Assembly (NCBI RefSeq): GCF_006539725.1
Contig: NZ_BJNO01000006.1
Coordinates: 1-64,000 of the forward strand
Direction: 5' to 3'
Source of the DNA: Klebsiella terrigena
GTDB taxonomy: Bacteria > Pseudomonadota > Gammaproteobacteria > Enterobacterales > Enterobacteriaceae
DNA length: 64,000 bases
A program made the position numbers and the translations under genes. Below, piece by piece: positions 41,647-51,567 of this stretch (within the stretch, counting starts at the first letter, position 1; the number at the start of each line of letters is the position of its first letter). The notes beneath the pieces were generated by a model that was not told the origin of the DNA, did no database searches, and worked only from the letters and a program-made list of their open reading frames with translations.

Positions 41647-41730
41647 GGGTTACTCCTGAATATATATTATGCAAAAATGCCGATCAAAAATTTATAGCTA
41701 AGTAATAGCGCAGAGACCGCCGGGCATAAT

Positions 41731-42678
41731 TTAGGAAATTAAATAGATCATTATGCCCTCCGTCACCACGCCGAGAGCGGTGCCGATTAAAATCGATGAG
41801 GATGCTGATTCAATATAGGTATCGCTGCGCAGGGCAAACATTCCTGCGGCAATTGCGGATGGGGTGGCGCCGATAATAATAACCTGCTGCATTAGGCTAT
41901 GGCTCAGGCCCAGAGCCAGCCCGGCCGCCGCCATCATTCCCGGTTGGATCAGATTTTTAATTCCAATATTGGTACATATTTGGCGATTAAACGCCGGGCG
42001 TTCGCCGTAAAATAGCAGGCCGAGGGCAAACAGGGAGAGGCCGCCGGCAATTTTACCGACCATTTCAATCGGGGAGCTCAGAAGGTGCGGCAGTTTTATT
42101 CCGGCAAGGCTTAACAGGACGCCTAATATTGGGATCCAGACAATCGGGTTTCTGACCGCCTTCATCAGGTTTTGCCATATCAGCATGACGGGGTTCAGCT
42201 CCGACCCCTGCGGCGCGGCGTTTTTATCGCCGAGGCGAATAAGGATAATCGTCAGCGGGATCATAAACACGCTGGTGATGAGATTACCGATCAGCACGCC
42301 AAGGAAGCCTTCCGGCCCGATAAGCACCGCCAGCACCGGCGCGCCAAAATAGGCCATGTCGGGGAACGAGCAGACCAGGGACTGGATCGCGCTGGTCTTG
42401 ATATCGTGGCGGAACACGTAGCGTGAAAGCAGCAGGGTCAGAAAATAAGAGCCCATCAGGCCAATAACCAGCACCGCCATAAAAGTAAAGTTTTTAATTT
42501 TATCGGGGTTGGTGTTTAAGGCACCAATAAAGAGATGAAAGGGCAGGGCGAAGCGAATAACCACGGTCGCTAAAACCGTGGCATCTTCTCGACGGGTATA
42601 GCCGAGCTTGCCGCTGATCCATCCGAGCAGCATGATAAACACCAGCGGGAACAGTGATTGTAATAATAGTGAAGGCAT
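41731..42678 (-). CDS. AEC-family permease, probable malate or related acid
   Basis: This 315-aa membrane protein has about ten helices in two halves, the AEC (auxin efflux carrier) pattern. It starts PSLLLQSLFPLVFIMLLGWISG and contains FPDMAYFGAPVLAVLIGPEG near residue 109. Bacterial members transport malate (MleP) or malonate (MdcF). It is 84 bp upstream of the malic enzyme gene on the same strand, so malate or a similar acid is likely, but the substrate is inferred. Confidence 0.85.
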   Translation of the reverse strand: MPSLLLQSLFPLVFIMLLGWISGKLGYTRREDATVLATVVIRFALPFHLFIGALNTNPDKIKNFTFMAVLVIGLMGSYFLTLLLSRYVFRHDIKTSAIQSLVCSFPDMAYFGAPVLAVLIGPEGFLGVLIGNLITSVFMIPLTIILIRLGDKNAAPQGSELNPVMLIWQNLMKAVRNPIVWIPILGVLLSLAGIKLPHLLSSPIEMVGKIAGGLSLFALGLLFYGERPAFNRQICTNIGIKNLIQPGMMAAAGLALGLSHSLMQQVIIIGATPSAIAAGMFALRSDTYIESASSSILIGTALGVVTEGIMIYLIS

Positions 42679-42747
42679 AGGGTGTCCTGATAAAGTATGG
42701 TCTACGGCTACTGTTTTTTTAATCTAACAATCCCTCGTATGCCGCAG

Positions 42748-42763
42748 GGTGATAGAAATCACA
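42748..42763. promoter_or_regulatory. CRP site between the AEC permease and 2HCT transporter genes
   Basis: GGTGATAGAAATCACA contains the exact GTGA-N6-TCAC arrangement. It lies 70 bp before the permease start, a suitable place to activate the minus-strand operon, and 333 bp from the divergent 2HCT gene. Confidence 0.7.
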
Positions 42764-43095
42764 GTCTGTTTTCTTTAAATACTTTTACGCCGAGGACTTT
42801 ACTTACAAATATACAATGGACGGTAACCTGATGTTTTCATTAAGGGCGGTTAAAAATATCCACGGCAATAATTTTAATTACAAAAGGCCGACTTAAATTA
42901 CTTAAAGTTGAGATTCAAGGTCAATCACAAAACCACCACGAAAAATGGCGCATGGCTTTTTTATGTTCAATGGCTGTGCTACTTTTTTTAGGCTCAATAC
43001 GCTCGTGTACTATTTTATTCTCATTTTATTCTGGTTGAATAACATTGCTGTTATTTGTGCCCCTACATAGCTATTTATAAAAAGTCAGGTGAAAG
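42764..43095. promoter_or_regulatory. AT-rich control region of the divergent malate module
   Basis: This 332-bp stretch has no gene. It is AT-rich and contains the direct repeat ACTTAAATTACTTAAAG at about 42893-42909, which could be part of a CitB/DcuR-type operator; I cannot fix the consensus. The 2HCT ribosome site is AGGTGAAAG before 43096. Confidence 0.4.
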
Positions 43096-44430
43096 ATGGA
43101 AAATAATTCACTAAATCATCCTATTGAAAATTCACTGCCTGCCCGACCCGCGCTCAGAATTCTGGGGAATGCGGAAGTGGGGTCCGTTCCGCTGGTGCTG
43201 TTCGTCGGTATAGCGATCGTTGTGGCCGTTGCCGCCTACGCCAACGTATTGCCCAAAAATATGATCGGTGGCCTGGCGGTGATTATGACCCTGGGCTTTG
43301 CGTTTGCCAAAATCGGCCGCATGGTCCCGATACTGAAAGATATCGGTGGCCCGGCGATACTGTGTCTGATGGTGCCTTCGGCGCTGGTCTATTTCGAAAT
43401 GTTTGCCCCGCACACCCTGGCGACGGTGCATCTGTTGATGAAAGAAGCCAATCTGCTTTATTTCGTTATTGCCTGCCTGGTGGTGGGCAGCATCCTGGGG
43501 ATGAATCGGGTGATCCTGATTCAGGGGATGGTCAGAATGTTTGTCCCGCTGGTTGTCGGGACGGTTGTCGCCATCCTCACCGGCCTGCTGGTGGGGACGC
43601 TGTTTGGCTACAGCCTGTACCACACCTTTTTCTTTATTATCGTGCCGATCATCGGCGGAGGGATCGGCGAGGGCATTCTCCCGCTTTCGCTGGCCTATTC
43701 GGCGATCCTTGGGCAAACCCCCGACGTCTACGTTGCGCAGCTGGCTCCGGCGGCGGTCGTCGGCAACATCTTTGCGATTATTTGCGCCGGAGTACTGGCG
43801 AGGCTGGGCGTTCGTCGCCCCGAGCTGTCCGGAAGCGGGATGCTGATCCGCAGCCATGAGGATAACAGCGTCTTCACTCAGGCCCAGGGCCCGCAGCAAA
43901 CCGACTTTCAGCTGATGGGCGGCGGGCTGCTGATGATTTGCGCCTTTTTCATCGTCGGCGGGCTATTGGAGAAGCTGGTGCATATTCCCGGCCCGGTGCT
44001 GATGATCCTTGCTGCCGTCATTTGTAAATATACCAAAGCGATCCCGGCGGCGATGGAGGTCGGTGCCTACAGCTGCTACAAATTTGTCTCCGCGGCGCTG
44101 GTGTGGCCGCTGATGATCGGGCTTGGGATGCTGTACGTGCCGCTGGAAAGCGTGGTCGCGGTATTCTCCGTCGGCTACGTGGTGGTGTGCGGGTCGATTG
44201 TTATCGCCATGGCGCTGAGCGGGTTCTTTATTGCCTCGCGCCTCAATATGTACCCCGTGGAAGCGGCGATCGTCACCAGCTGCCATAGCGGCCTCGGCGG
44301 GACCGGAGACGTTGCGATCCTGTCTGCCTCTAACCGAATGTCGCTGATGCCGTTTGCACAGATTGCGACCCGTATCGGCGGGGCCTCGACGGTGATTGCC
44401 GCCACGCTGCTGATGAACTGGGTGGTGTGA
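43096..44430 (+). CDS. 2-hydroxycarboxylate transporter (2HCT family)
   Basis: This 444-aa inner-membrane secondary transporter has about eleven helices. The two re-entrant loops of the family are visible as IIGGGIGEGILPLS near residue 190-203 and SGLGGTGDVAILSASNRM near residue 396-413. Members exchange or symport citrate and malate. The loop sequences look more like the CimH/MaeN/CitW branch than sodium-citrate CitS, so malate/citrate exchange or symport is likely. It is divergent from the permease-malic enzyme-regulator genes. Confidence 0.88.
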   Translation: MENNSLNHPIENSLPARPALRILGNAEVGSVPLVLFVGIAIVVAVAAYANVLPKNMIGGLAVIMTLGFAFAKIGRMVPILKDIGGPAILCLMVPSALVYFEMFAPHTLATVHLLMKEANLLYFVIACLVVGSILGMNRVILIQGMVRMFVPLVVGTVVAILTGLLVGTLFGYSLYHTFFFIIVPIIGGGIGEGILPLSLAYSAILGQTPDVYVAQLAPAAVVGNIFAIICAGVLARLGVRRPELSGSGMLIRSHEDNSVFTQAQGPQQTDFQLMGGGLLMICAFFIVGGLLEKLVHIPGPVLMILAAVICKYTKAIPAAMEVGAYSCYKFVSAALVWPLMIGLGMLYVPLESVVAVFSVGYVVVCGSIVIAMALSGFFIASRLNMYPVEAAIVTSCHSGLGGTGDVAILSASNRMSLMPFAQIATRIGGASTVIAATLLMNWVV

Positions 44431-44466
44431 TGCCTTTGCCCGGCGAGCGCCCGCGCACAGCCGGGA

Positions 44467-44502
44467 TAAAAAAATACCTGCCGACGTTATGCCGGCAGGT
44501 AT
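44467..44502 (-). terminator. pykA terminator
   Basis: Read on the minus strand, ATACCTGCCGGC and its complement form a stem of at least 10 bp followed by seven T. It lies 30 bp after the pykA stop. Confidence 0.85.
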
Positions 44503-44531
44503 GTAGTACGCGGGGTCGGTAGCGCGATGGC

Positions 44532-45974
44532 TTATTCGACGGTCAGGATACGCGTGGTGTTGGTGCTACCGATGGTGCTCATCACGTCGCCCTGGGTGAC
44601 GATAACGAGGTCGCCAGAGACCAGATAGCCTTTATCACGCAGCAGGTTTACCGCATCGTGAGCGGCGGCAACGCCATCGTTGGTGCTGTCAAAATGAACC
44701 GGCGTCACGCCGCGGTACAGCGCGGTCAGGTTGAGAGTACGCTCATGACGGGAGAGGGCAAAAATCGGCAGGCCGGAGCTGATGCGCGAGGTCATCAGCG
44801 CGGTGCGGCCGGATTCGGTCATGGTGATGATAGCGGTTACACCTTTCAGGTGGTTCGCGGCATACATCGCCGACATGGCAATCGCTTCTTCCACGTTGTC
44901 GAACTGAATGTCCAGACGGTGTTTGGAGACGTTGAGGCTAGGGATTTTTTCCGCGCCGAGGCAGACGCGGGCCATAGCAGCAACGGTTTCAGACGGATAC
45001 TGGCCGGCTGCGGTTTCAGCAGAAAGCATCACCGCATCGGTGCCGTCCAGCACGGCGTTGGCTACGTCCATGACTTCTGCACGAGTCGGCATCGGGTTGG
45101 TGATCATCGACTCCATCATCTGGGTGGCGGTGATGACCGAGCGATTCAGCTGACGGGCGCGGCGGATCAGGGCCTTCTGAATACCCACCAGCTCCGGATC
45201 GCCGATCTCGACGCCCAGATCGCCACGGGCGACCATTACGACGTCGGAGGCGAGAATAACGTCGTCCATCGCGTCCTGATCGCAAACGGCTTCCGCACGT
45301 TCCACTTTCGCCACGATCTTCGCGTCGCAGCCCGCTTCACGCGCCAGGCGGCGAGCGTAGTTCAGATCTTCCCCACAGCGCGGGAAGGAGACGGCCAGAT
45401 AGTCGACGCCAATTTTTGCTGCGGTGAGGATGTCGGCTTTGTCTTTTTCGGTCAGCGCTTCGGCGGAGAGGCCACCGCCCAGCTTGTTGATGCCCTTATT
45501 GTTGGACAGCGGTCCGCCGACGGTGACTTCGGTGAAGACCTTCAGACCCTGAACTTCCAGCACTTTCAGCTGAACGCGGCCATCGTCAAGCAGCAGGATA
45601 TCGCCAGGCACGACGTCCGCCGGCAGCCCTTTATAGTCAATACCGACTTTTTCCTTGTCGCCTTCGCCTTTGCCAAGCTCGGCGTCCAGCAGGAATTTAT
45701 CGCCGATATTGAGGAAAATTTTGCCTTCTTTGAAGGTCGATACGCGAATTTTCGGCCCCTGCAGGTCGCCGAGGATGGCCACGTGGCGGCCCAGTCTGGC
45801 CGCGATGACGCGGACTTTATCCGCGCGAATCTGATGATCTTCCGGGGTACCGTGAGAGAAGTTCATACGTACGACGTTAGCGCCTGCAGCGATAACCTTT
45901 TCCAGGTTGTTGTCGCGGTCGGTTGCCGGGCCTAAGGTGGTAACGATTTTGGTTCTGCGAAGCCTTCTGGACAT
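44532..45974 (-). CDS. pykA: Pyruvate kinase II
   Basis: This 480-aa enzyme converts phosphoenolpyruvate and ADP to pyruvate and ATP. Landmarks are [19 protein letters not shown] at the start, [11 protein letters not shown] near residue 37, the catalytic [10 protein letters not shown] near 221, the [12 protein letters not shown] signature near 247 and [11 protein letters not shown] near 280. Its length equals E. coli PykA, the AMP-activated form. It is convergent with the 2HCT gene and just downstream of hexR. Confidence 0.97.
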   Translation of the reverse strand: MSRRLRRTKIVTTLGPATDRDNNLEKVIAAGANVVRMNFSHGTPEDHQIRADKVRVIAARLGRHVAILGDLQGPKIRVSTFKEGKIFLNIGDKFLLDAELGKGEGDKEKVGIDYKGLPADVVPGDILLLDDGRVQLKVLEVQGLKVFTEVTVGGPLSNNKGINKLGGGLSAEALTEKDKADILTAAKIGVDYLAVSFPRCGEDLNYARRLAREAGCDAKIVAKVERAEAVCDQDAMDDVILASDVVMVARGDLGVEIGDPELVGIQKALIRRARQLNRSVITATQMMESMITNPMPTRAEVMDVANAVLDGTDAVMLSAETAAGQYPSETVAAMARVCLGAEKIPSLNVSKHRLDIQFDNVEEAIAMSAMYAANHLKGVTAIITMTESGRTALMTSRISSGLPIFALSRHERTLNLTALYRGVTPVHFDSTNDGVAAAHDAVNLLRDKGYLVSGDLVIVTQGDVMSTIGSTNTTRILTVE

Positions 45975-46099
45975 GTAATACTCCGTTGACTAAAACAACT
46001 TTGGTGTTGCGTGAACATGGAATCGGTCGTGCCAGCCGGTAAAATTGCTATGCTGAAACGTAACCGAAGGTGTAATGGGTCACTACTTATTATCTGGTT

Positions 46100-46969
46100 T
46101 TATGGGTTGTCGCTGTGTACGGGCAGTTCTTTATCAAAACGCGATTCTTTCAACGCTTCCTTGACCCTCTTCAAGTTATCTCTGAATTTTGCGCCGCGGC
46201 GCAGGGTAAAGCCGGTAGCCAGCACGTCGATGAGGGTCAGCTGGGCGAGGCGCGAGACCATCGGCATATAAATATCGGTATCTTCGGGAACATCAAGCGT
46301 AATGGAGAGCGTTGCTTCGCGCGCCAGCGGCGTTCCCGCCGAGGTGATTGCGATAACCATGGCATCGTTTTCACGGGCCAGCTGCGCCAGCTCAACCTGA
46401 CTTTTCGTTCTGCCGGTGTGGGAAATTATCACCACCACGTCATCATCATTGCAGTTCATACAGCTCATGCGTTGCAGGACAATGTCATCGGAGTAGATAA
46501 CCGGCACGTTGAAGCGAAAAAATTTATTCATCGCGTCATGGGCCACGGCGGCCGAGGAGCCGAGGCCGAAGAAGGCGATTTTTTTCGCCTGGGTTAAAAG
46601 ATCGACGGCACGATTAACCGCGGACATATCGAGAGAATGGTGGACCTGATCTAAACTGGCCATCGCGGACTCGAAAATTTTTCCGGTGTAAGACTCTACG
46701 CTGTCGTCTTCATCGACATTGCGGTTAACATAGAGGGTGCCGTGCGCCAGACTTTGCGCCAGATGCAGTTTAAAATCAGGGAAGCCGCGGGTTTCAAGGC
46801 TGCGGCAAAAGCGGTTGACGGTGGGTTCACTGACGCCGGCTTCCAGGGCGAGCGCGGCAATGCTTGAGTGGATGGCCTGCGCGGGCTCCGCAAGAATGAC
46901 CTCGGCCACTTTGCGTTCGGATTTGCTAAGGTGTTCCAGCCGGGACTGAATTTTTTCCAGCATATTCAT
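46100..46969 (-). CDS. hexR: HexR, RpiR-family regulator
   Basis: This 289-aa repressor has an N-terminal RpiR-type HTH (LALEAGVSEPTVNRFCRSLE near residues 39-58) and a C-terminal SIS domain (IAFFGLGSSAAVAHDAMNKF near 135). HexR binds KDPG and controls zwf, edd and related genes. The ATG at 46969 gives the E. coli length; the upstream extension is not conserved. The zwf HexR box is 294 bp upstream. Confidence 0.95.
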   Translation of the reverse strand: MNMLEKIQSRLEHLSKSERKVAEVILAEPAQAIHSSIAALALEAGVSEPTVNRFCRSLETRGFPDFKLHLAQSLAHGTLYVNRNVDEDDSVESYTGKIFESAMASLDQVHHSLDMSAVNRAVDLLTQAKKIAFFGLGSSAAVAHDAMNKFFRFNVPVIYSDDIVLQRMSCMNCNDDDVVVIISHTGRTKSQVELAQLARENDAMVIAITSAGTPLAREATLSITLDVPEDTDIYMPMVSRLAQLTLIDVLATGFTLRRGAKFRDNLKRVKEALKESRFDKELPVHSDNP

Positions 46970-47262
46970 GGTAACAAGGCGCTCATCAATGGAAGCGATT
47001 TCATTAATGGGTGAAATCATCAGGCGTTTTAGCAAGAATATACCCCTCCGCAATCGTCAGCGGGGAGGAATGACCTAAAAAAATGTTGTTTTTTTTCATT
47101 ACATGATCAGAGTCGTATTTTATTAACTGATAACCGGTCGAAACAACGAACAATATTAGCCGTCTGCCCAAATTGTCGCCTGAAGTTTTCTCCTCGTGCG
47201 GTTTAGCGCCTGGAAAGGGGGGCCGAGGCTTTCGGGAAAATCGTAAACACAGTACAGTGCAG
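46970..47262. other. hexR-zwf intergenic region
   Basis: No gene is supported. The region next to hexR has an open extension without a ribosome site. Promoters for hexR (minus) and zwf (plus) must lie here. Confidence 0.5.
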
Positions 47263-47277
47263 TGTAAGAAAATTACA
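47263..47277 (+). promoter_or_regulatory. HexR box upstream of zwf
   Basis: TGTAAGAAAATTACA has perfect TGTAA/TTACA arms spaced by 5 nt, the known enterobacterial HexR operator form. It lies 48 bp before the zwf start and overlaps or abuts its promoter (TATAGC follows). Confidence 0.85.
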
Positions 47278-47324
47278 AATTATAGCCTGGCATAAGCACC
47301 AGACTATCAACTGAGGAGAATGAC

Positions 47325-48800
47325 ATGGCGGTAACGCAAACGGCCCAGGCATGCGATCTGGTCATTTTCGGCGCGAAGGGTGACCTGGCGCGTCGTAAAT
47401 TGTTGCCTTCCCTGTATCAGCTTGAGAAGGCTGGCCAGATCAACCCGGATACCCGCATCATCGGGGTCGGACGCGCTGACTGGGATAAAGATGCTTACAC
47501 CAAGGTAGTTCGTGAAGCGCTGGAAACCTTCATGAAGGAAAAGATTGATGAAGCGCTGTGGGATACCCTGAGCGGGCGCCTGGAGTTCTGCAATCTTGAT
47601 GTTAACGACACCAAAGCTTTTACCCGTCTGGGCAAAATGCTCGACCAGAAAAATCGCGTCACCATCAACTACTTTGCCATGCCGCCAAGCACCTTTGGCG
47701 CCATCTGCAAAGGCCTTGGCGAAGCGAAGCTGAACGCTAAGCCGGCGCGCGTGGTGATGGAAAAACCGCTGGGAACCTCTCTTGACACCTCCCGCGAGAT
47801 CAACGACCAGGTCGGTGAATTCTTTGAAGAGTGCCAGGTTTATCGTATCGACCACTATCTCGGTAAAGAAACGGTCCTCAACCTGCTGGCGCTGCGCTTC
47901 GCCAACTCCCTGTTCGTCAATAACTGGGACTGCCGCACCATCGATCACGTTGAGATAACCGTAGCGGAAGAGGTGGGTATTGAAGGACGCTGGGGCTACT
48001 TCGATCAGGCCGGGCAGATGCGCGACATGATCCAGAACCACCTGCTGCAGATCCTGTGCATGATAGCCATGTCCCCGCCGTCGGACCTCAGCGCAGATAG
48101 CATCCGCGATGAGAAAGTTAAGGTCCTGAAGTCGCTGCGTCGTATCGATCGCGCCAACGTGCGTGAGAAAACGGTACGCGGCCAGTACACCGCGGGCTTT
48201 GCACAGGGTAAAAAAGTGCCGGGCTACCTTGAAGAAGAGGGCGCGAACAAATCCAGCAATACCGAAACCTTCGTGGCGATCCGCGTTGATATCGACAACT
48301 GGCGCTGGGCCGGCGTACCGTTCTACCTGCGTACCGGTAAACGTCTGCCAACCAAATGCTCTGAAGTCGTGGTTTACTTCAAGACGCCGGAGCTGAACCT
48401 GTTCAAAGAGAACTGGCAGGAGCTGCCGCAGAACAAGCTGACCATTCGCCTGCAGCCGGATGAAGGCGTCGATATCCAGGTGCTCAACAAAGTGCCGGGC
48501 CTTGACCACAAGCATAATCTGCAGATCACCAAGCTGGATCTGAGCTACTCGGAAACCTTCAATCAAACGCACCTCGCCGACGCCTACGAGCGTCTGCTGC
48601 TGGAAACCATGCGTGGGATCCAGGCGCTGTTCGTGCGCCGGGATGAGGTGGAAGAGGCGTGGAAGTGGGTTGACTCCATTACCGAAGCCTGGGCCGCCGA
48701 CCGCGATGCGCCGAAGCCTTATCAGGCGGGGACCTGGGGACCGGTTGCCTCGGTGGCGATGATCACCCGTGACGGGCGTTCGTGGAACGAATTCGAGTAA
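47325..48800 (+). CDS. zwf: Glucose-6-phosphate 1-dehydrogenase
   Basis: This 491-aa enzyme makes 6-phosphogluconolactone and NADPH. The coenzyme site is [19 protein letters not shown] near residues 15-33 and the substrate motif is [11 protein letters not shown] near 178-188. The length equals E. coli Zwf. GAGGAG precedes the ATG. It feeds edd and eda, which follow on the same strand after a terminator. Confidence 0.97.
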   Translation: MAVTQTAQACDLVIFGAKGDLARRKLLPSLYQLEKAGQINPDTRIIGVGRADWDKDAYTKVVREALETFMKEKIDEALWDTLSGRLEFCNLDVNDTKAFTRLGKMLDQKNRVTINYFAMPPSTFGAICKGLGEAKLNAKPARVVMEKPLGTSLDTSREINDQVGEFFEECQVYRIDHYLGKETVLNLLALRFANSLFVNNWDCRTIDHVEITVAEEVGIEGRWGYFDQAGQMRDMIQNHLLQILCMIAMSPPSDLSADSIRDEKVKVLKSLRRIDRANVREKTVRGQYTAGFAQGKKVPGYLEEEGANKSSNTETFVAIRVDIDNWRWAGVPFYLRTGKRLPTKCSEVVVYFKTPELNLFKENWQELPQNKLTIRLQPDEGVDIQVLNKVPGLDHKHNLQITKLDLSYSETFNQTHLADAYERLLLETMRGIQALFVRRDEVEEAWKWVDSITEAWAADRDAPKPYQAGTWGPVASVAMITRDGRSWNEFE

Positions 48801-48822
48801 GCGCTCGTTATCCGGAGGTGTT

Positions 48823-48838
48823 ATTTTACCGGTAACAT
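48823..48838 (+). promoter_or_regulatory. GntR-type operator upstream of edd
   Basis: ATTTTACCGGTAACAT differs at one position from the palindrome ATGTTACCGGTAACAT expected for gluconate repressor GntR. It lies 183 bp before edd and before the zwf terminator. Confidence 0.65.
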
Positions 48839-48875
48839 GATCTGACGCAGAAAGTCGCATAATTTATAATCTTTT

Positions 48876-48910
48876 AAGCTCCGGGAGGATTCACCCCCGG
48901 AGCTTTTTTT
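48876..48910 (+). terminator. zwf terminator
   Basis: AAGCTCCGGG/CCCGGAGCTT-type stem with a short loop is followed by a run of T. It lies 76 bp after zwf and upstream of edd. Confidence 0.88.
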
Positions 48911-49020
48911 ATTACACTGCGGGCAGACATTTTGCCTCTGAGCTGCAGCATTGGTGCCTTTTACATCTTCTGACATCGTAAAAATGCCGCGGCCGGACAG
49001 ATAAATTTTTAGGAGCCTTT

Positions 49021-50832
49021 ATGAATTCGACAATGTTACGGGTAACAAATCGCATTATCGAACGGTCGCGCGATACCCGTGCTGCCTACCTCGCACGGAT
49101 TAACCAGGCCAAAACGGATACCGTCCATCGCGCCCAGCTGGCGTGCGGTAATCTGGCCCACGGTTTTGCTGCCTGTCAGTCGGATGATAAAGCCTCGCTG
49201 AAGAGCATGCTGCGTAACAATATTGCCATCATCACCTCCTATAACGACATGCTGTCCGCGCATCAGCCCTATGAGTCCTATCCAAATATCATCCGCAAGG
49301 CGCTGCATTCGGTGAACGCGGTTGGCCAGGTTGCCGGCGGCGTGCCGGCGATGTGCGACGGGGTCACGCAGGGGCAGGACGGCATGGAGCTCTCGCTGCT
49401 GAGCCGCGAAGTGATCGCCATGTCTGCGGCCATCGGCCTGTCGCACAATATGTTCGACGGCGCGCTGTATCTTGGCGTCTGCGACAAAATCGTCCCCGGC
49501 CTGACGATGGCTGCGCTCTCCTTTGGTCATCTGCCGTCCGTCTTCATTCCGTCCGGCCCGATGGCCAGCGGTTTGGCGAATAAAGAGAAGGTGCGTATTC
49601 GCCAGCTGTACGCTGAAGGTAAGGTCGATCGCATGGCGCTGCTGGAGTCCGAAGCCGCCTCTTACCACGCGCCGGGCACCTGTACGTTCTACGGCACGGC
49701 TAACACCAACCAGATGGTGGTGGAGTTTATGGGCATGCAGCTCCCGGGCTCCTCGTTCGTGCATCCGGATGCCGAACTGCGCGAAGCGCTGACCGTCGCC
49801 GCCGCGCGCCAGGTCACCCGCCTGACCGGCAACGGCAACGAGTGGATGCCGCTGGGCAAAATGTTCGACGAGAAAGTGGTGGTTAACGGCATCGTGGCGC
49901 TGCTGGCGACCGGCGGCTCAACAAACCATACGATGCACCTGGTGGCCATGGCGCGCGCCGCGGGCATCATCATCAACTGGGATGACTTCTCCGATCTGTC
50001 GGACGTGGTGCCGCTGCTGGCGCGCCTCTATCCGAACGGTCCGGCGGATATCAACCACTTCCAGGCTGCAGGCGGCGTGCCGGTGCTGATCCGCGAACTG
50101 CTGAAAGGCGGGCTGCTGCACGAAGATGTCAACACCGTGGCCGGCTTTGGGCTGTCGCATTACACCATGGAGCCATGGCTGAACAACGGCGAGCTGGACT
50201 GGCGTGAAGGGGCAAGCGCGCCGCTCGACGACCAGGTTATCGCGACCTTCGACAAGCCGTTCTCTCGCCACGGCGGCACCAAAGTCCTGAGCGGTAACCT
50301 TGGCCGCGCGGTGATGAAAACCTCGGCGGTGCCGGTGGAAAACCAGGTTATCGAAGCACCGGCGGTTATTTTTGAGAGCCAGCACGACGTGCTGCCTGCT
50401 TTTGAGGCCGGGATGCTGGACAAAGATTGCGTGGTGGTGGTTCGTCATCAGGGGCCAAAAGCGAACGGCATGCCAGAATTACATAAACTTATGCCGCCAC
50501 TTGGTGTATTATTGGACCGCCGTTTCAAAATAGCGCTAGTCACCGATGGGCGACTCTCTGGCGCATCAGGCAAAGTTCCGTCAGCCATCCACGTCACGCC
50601 TGAAGCCTACGACGGCGGGCTGCTGGCGAAGGTCCGCGATGGCGATATCATCCGCGTCAACGGCCAGACCGGCGAGCTGACGCTGCTGGTGGACGATGCC
50701 GAACTGGCCGCGCGGCAGCCGCATATTCCTGACCTGAGCGGTTCGCGCGTCGGGACCGGTCGTGAAATGTTCTCTGCGCTGCGGGAGAAACTCTCCGGAG
50801 CCGAACAGGGCGCAACCTGCATCACTTTTTAA
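49021..50832 (+). CDS. edd: 6-phosphogluconate dehydratase
   Basis: This 603-aa IlvD/Edd-family enzyme converts 6-phosphogluconate to KDPG in the Entner-Doudoroff pathway. Cysteines for the iron-sulfur cluster are in MCDGVTQG near residue 118 and [11 protein letters not shown] near 220, with [16 protein letters not shown] near 510. The length equals E. coli Edd. The first codons contain a second GntR-like palindrome at 49033-49048. Confidence 0.96.
   Translation: MNSTMLRVTNRIIERSRDTRAAYLARINQAKTDTVHRAQLACGNLAHGFAACQSDDKASLKSMLRNNIAIITSYNDMLSAHQPYESYPNIIRKALHSVNAVGQVAGGVPAMCDGVTQGQDGMELSLLSREVIAMSAAIGLSHNMFDGALYLGVCDKIVPGLTMAALSFGHLPSVFIPSGPMASGLANKEKVRIRQLYAEGKVDRMALLESEAASYHAPGTCTFYGTANTNQMVVEFMGMQLPGSSFVHPDAELREALTVAAARQVTRLTGNGNEWMPLGKMFDEKVVVNGIVALLATGGSTNHTMHLVAMARAAGIIINWDDFSDLSDVVPLLARLYPNGPADINHFQAAGGVPVLIRELLKGGLLHEDVNTVAGFGLSHYTMEPWLNNGELDWREGASAPLDDQVIATFDKPFSRHGGTKVLSGNLGRAVMKTSAVPVENQVIEAPAVIFESQHDVLPAFEAGMLDKDCVVVVRHQGPKANGMPELHKLMPPLGVLLDRRFKIALVTDGRLSGASGKVPSAIHVTPEAYDGGLLAKVRDGDIIRVNGQTGELTLLVDDAELAARQPHIPDLSGSRVGTGREMFSALREKLSGAEQGATCITF
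49033..49048 (+). promoter_or_regulatory. GntR-like palindrome inside the edd coding start
   Basis: ATGTTACGGGTAACAA begins 12 bp into edd and differs from ATGTTACCGGTAACAT at two positions. As a site within the gene it could act with the upstream operator at 48823 by looping (centres 210 bp apart) or as a roadblock. It is a pattern match only. Confidence 0.5.
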
Positions 50833-50871
50833 GACCATACAATTTGTAGATCTGGCGAGAGAGAAACTCTG

Positions 50872-51513
50872 ATGAAAAACTGGAAAACAACTGCAGAAGC
50901 AATCCTCACCTCCGGCCCGGTTGTCCCGGTGATCGTGGTGAAAAAGCTGGAACACGCCGTGCCGATGGCAAAAGCGCTGGTTGCAGGCGGCGTACGCGTA
51001 CTGGAAGTGACCCTGCGCACCGAATGCGCGCTGGATGCCATCCGCGCTATCGCTAAAGAAGTCCCGGACGCGATTGTCGGCGCCGGTACCGTAACTAACG
51101 CGGCACAGCTGAAAGAAGTGACCGAGGCGGGAGCGCAGTTTGCGATCAGCCCGGGCCTGACCGATTCTCTGCTCAAGGCGGCAACGGAAGAGGGGACGAT
51201 TCCACTGATCCCGGGTATCAGCACCGTATCCGAGCTGATGCTGGGCATTCAGTACGGCCTGAAAGAGTTTAAATTCTTCCCGGCTGAAGCCAACGGCGGC
51301 GTGAAGGCGCTGCAGGCGATTGGTGGTCCGTTCGCCCACATTCGTTTCTGCCCGACCGGCGGGATCTCTCCGGCTAACTACCGCGACTACCTGGCGCTGA
51401 ACAGCGTCCTGTGTATCGGTGGTTCATGGCTGGTACCGGCGGATGCGCTGGAAGCAGGCGATTACGACCGCATCACCACTCTGGCTCGTGAAGCGGTAGA
51501 AGGCGCGAAGTAA
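50872..51513 (+). CDS. eda: KDPG aldolase
   Basis: This 213-aa class I aldolase splits KDPG into pyruvate and glyceraldehyde 3-phosphate. The Schiff-base Lys is in [14 protein letters not shown] near residue 133, Glu45 lies in VLEVTLRTE, and the GAGTV motif is near 74. It follows edd by 39 bp and is cotranscribed. Confidence 0.97.
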   Translation: MKNWKTTAEAILTSGPVVPVIVVKKLEHAVPMAKALVAGGVRVLEVTLRTECALDAIRAIAKEVPDAIVGAGTVTNAAQLKEVTEAGAQFAISPGLTDSLLKAATEEGTIPLIPGISTVSELMLGIQYGLKEFKFFPAEANGGVKALQAIGGPFAHIRFCPTGGISPANYRDYLALNSVLCIGGSWLVPADALEAGDYDRITTLAREAVEGAK

Positions 51514-51532
51514 TTTTCGCGCCTCAGTTCTG

Positions 51533-51567
51533 ACCCGGTAAGCGGCAACGCTACCGGGTTTTTTTTA
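51533..51567 (+). terminator. edd-eda terminator
   Basis: ACCCGGTA/TACCGGGT around an 11-nt loop that itself pairs (GCG/CGC) is followed by a run of T. Its tail touches the purT stop codon. Confidence 0.88.

Noticed and set aside
39121-44466. Malate module as a recently acquired island
   Set aside because: The coding GC content looks like the neighbours and there are no mobility genes or flanking repeats, so recent transfer is not supported.
44658-45935. 425-aa open frame opposite pykA
   Set aside because: This is a shadow of pykA with His/Phe/Asp-rich composition typical of complemented coding sequence.
47307-48860. 517-aa open frame opposite zwf
   Set aside because: It mirrors the zwf reading frame and has no known family features; long antisense frames are expected in GC-rich conserved genes.
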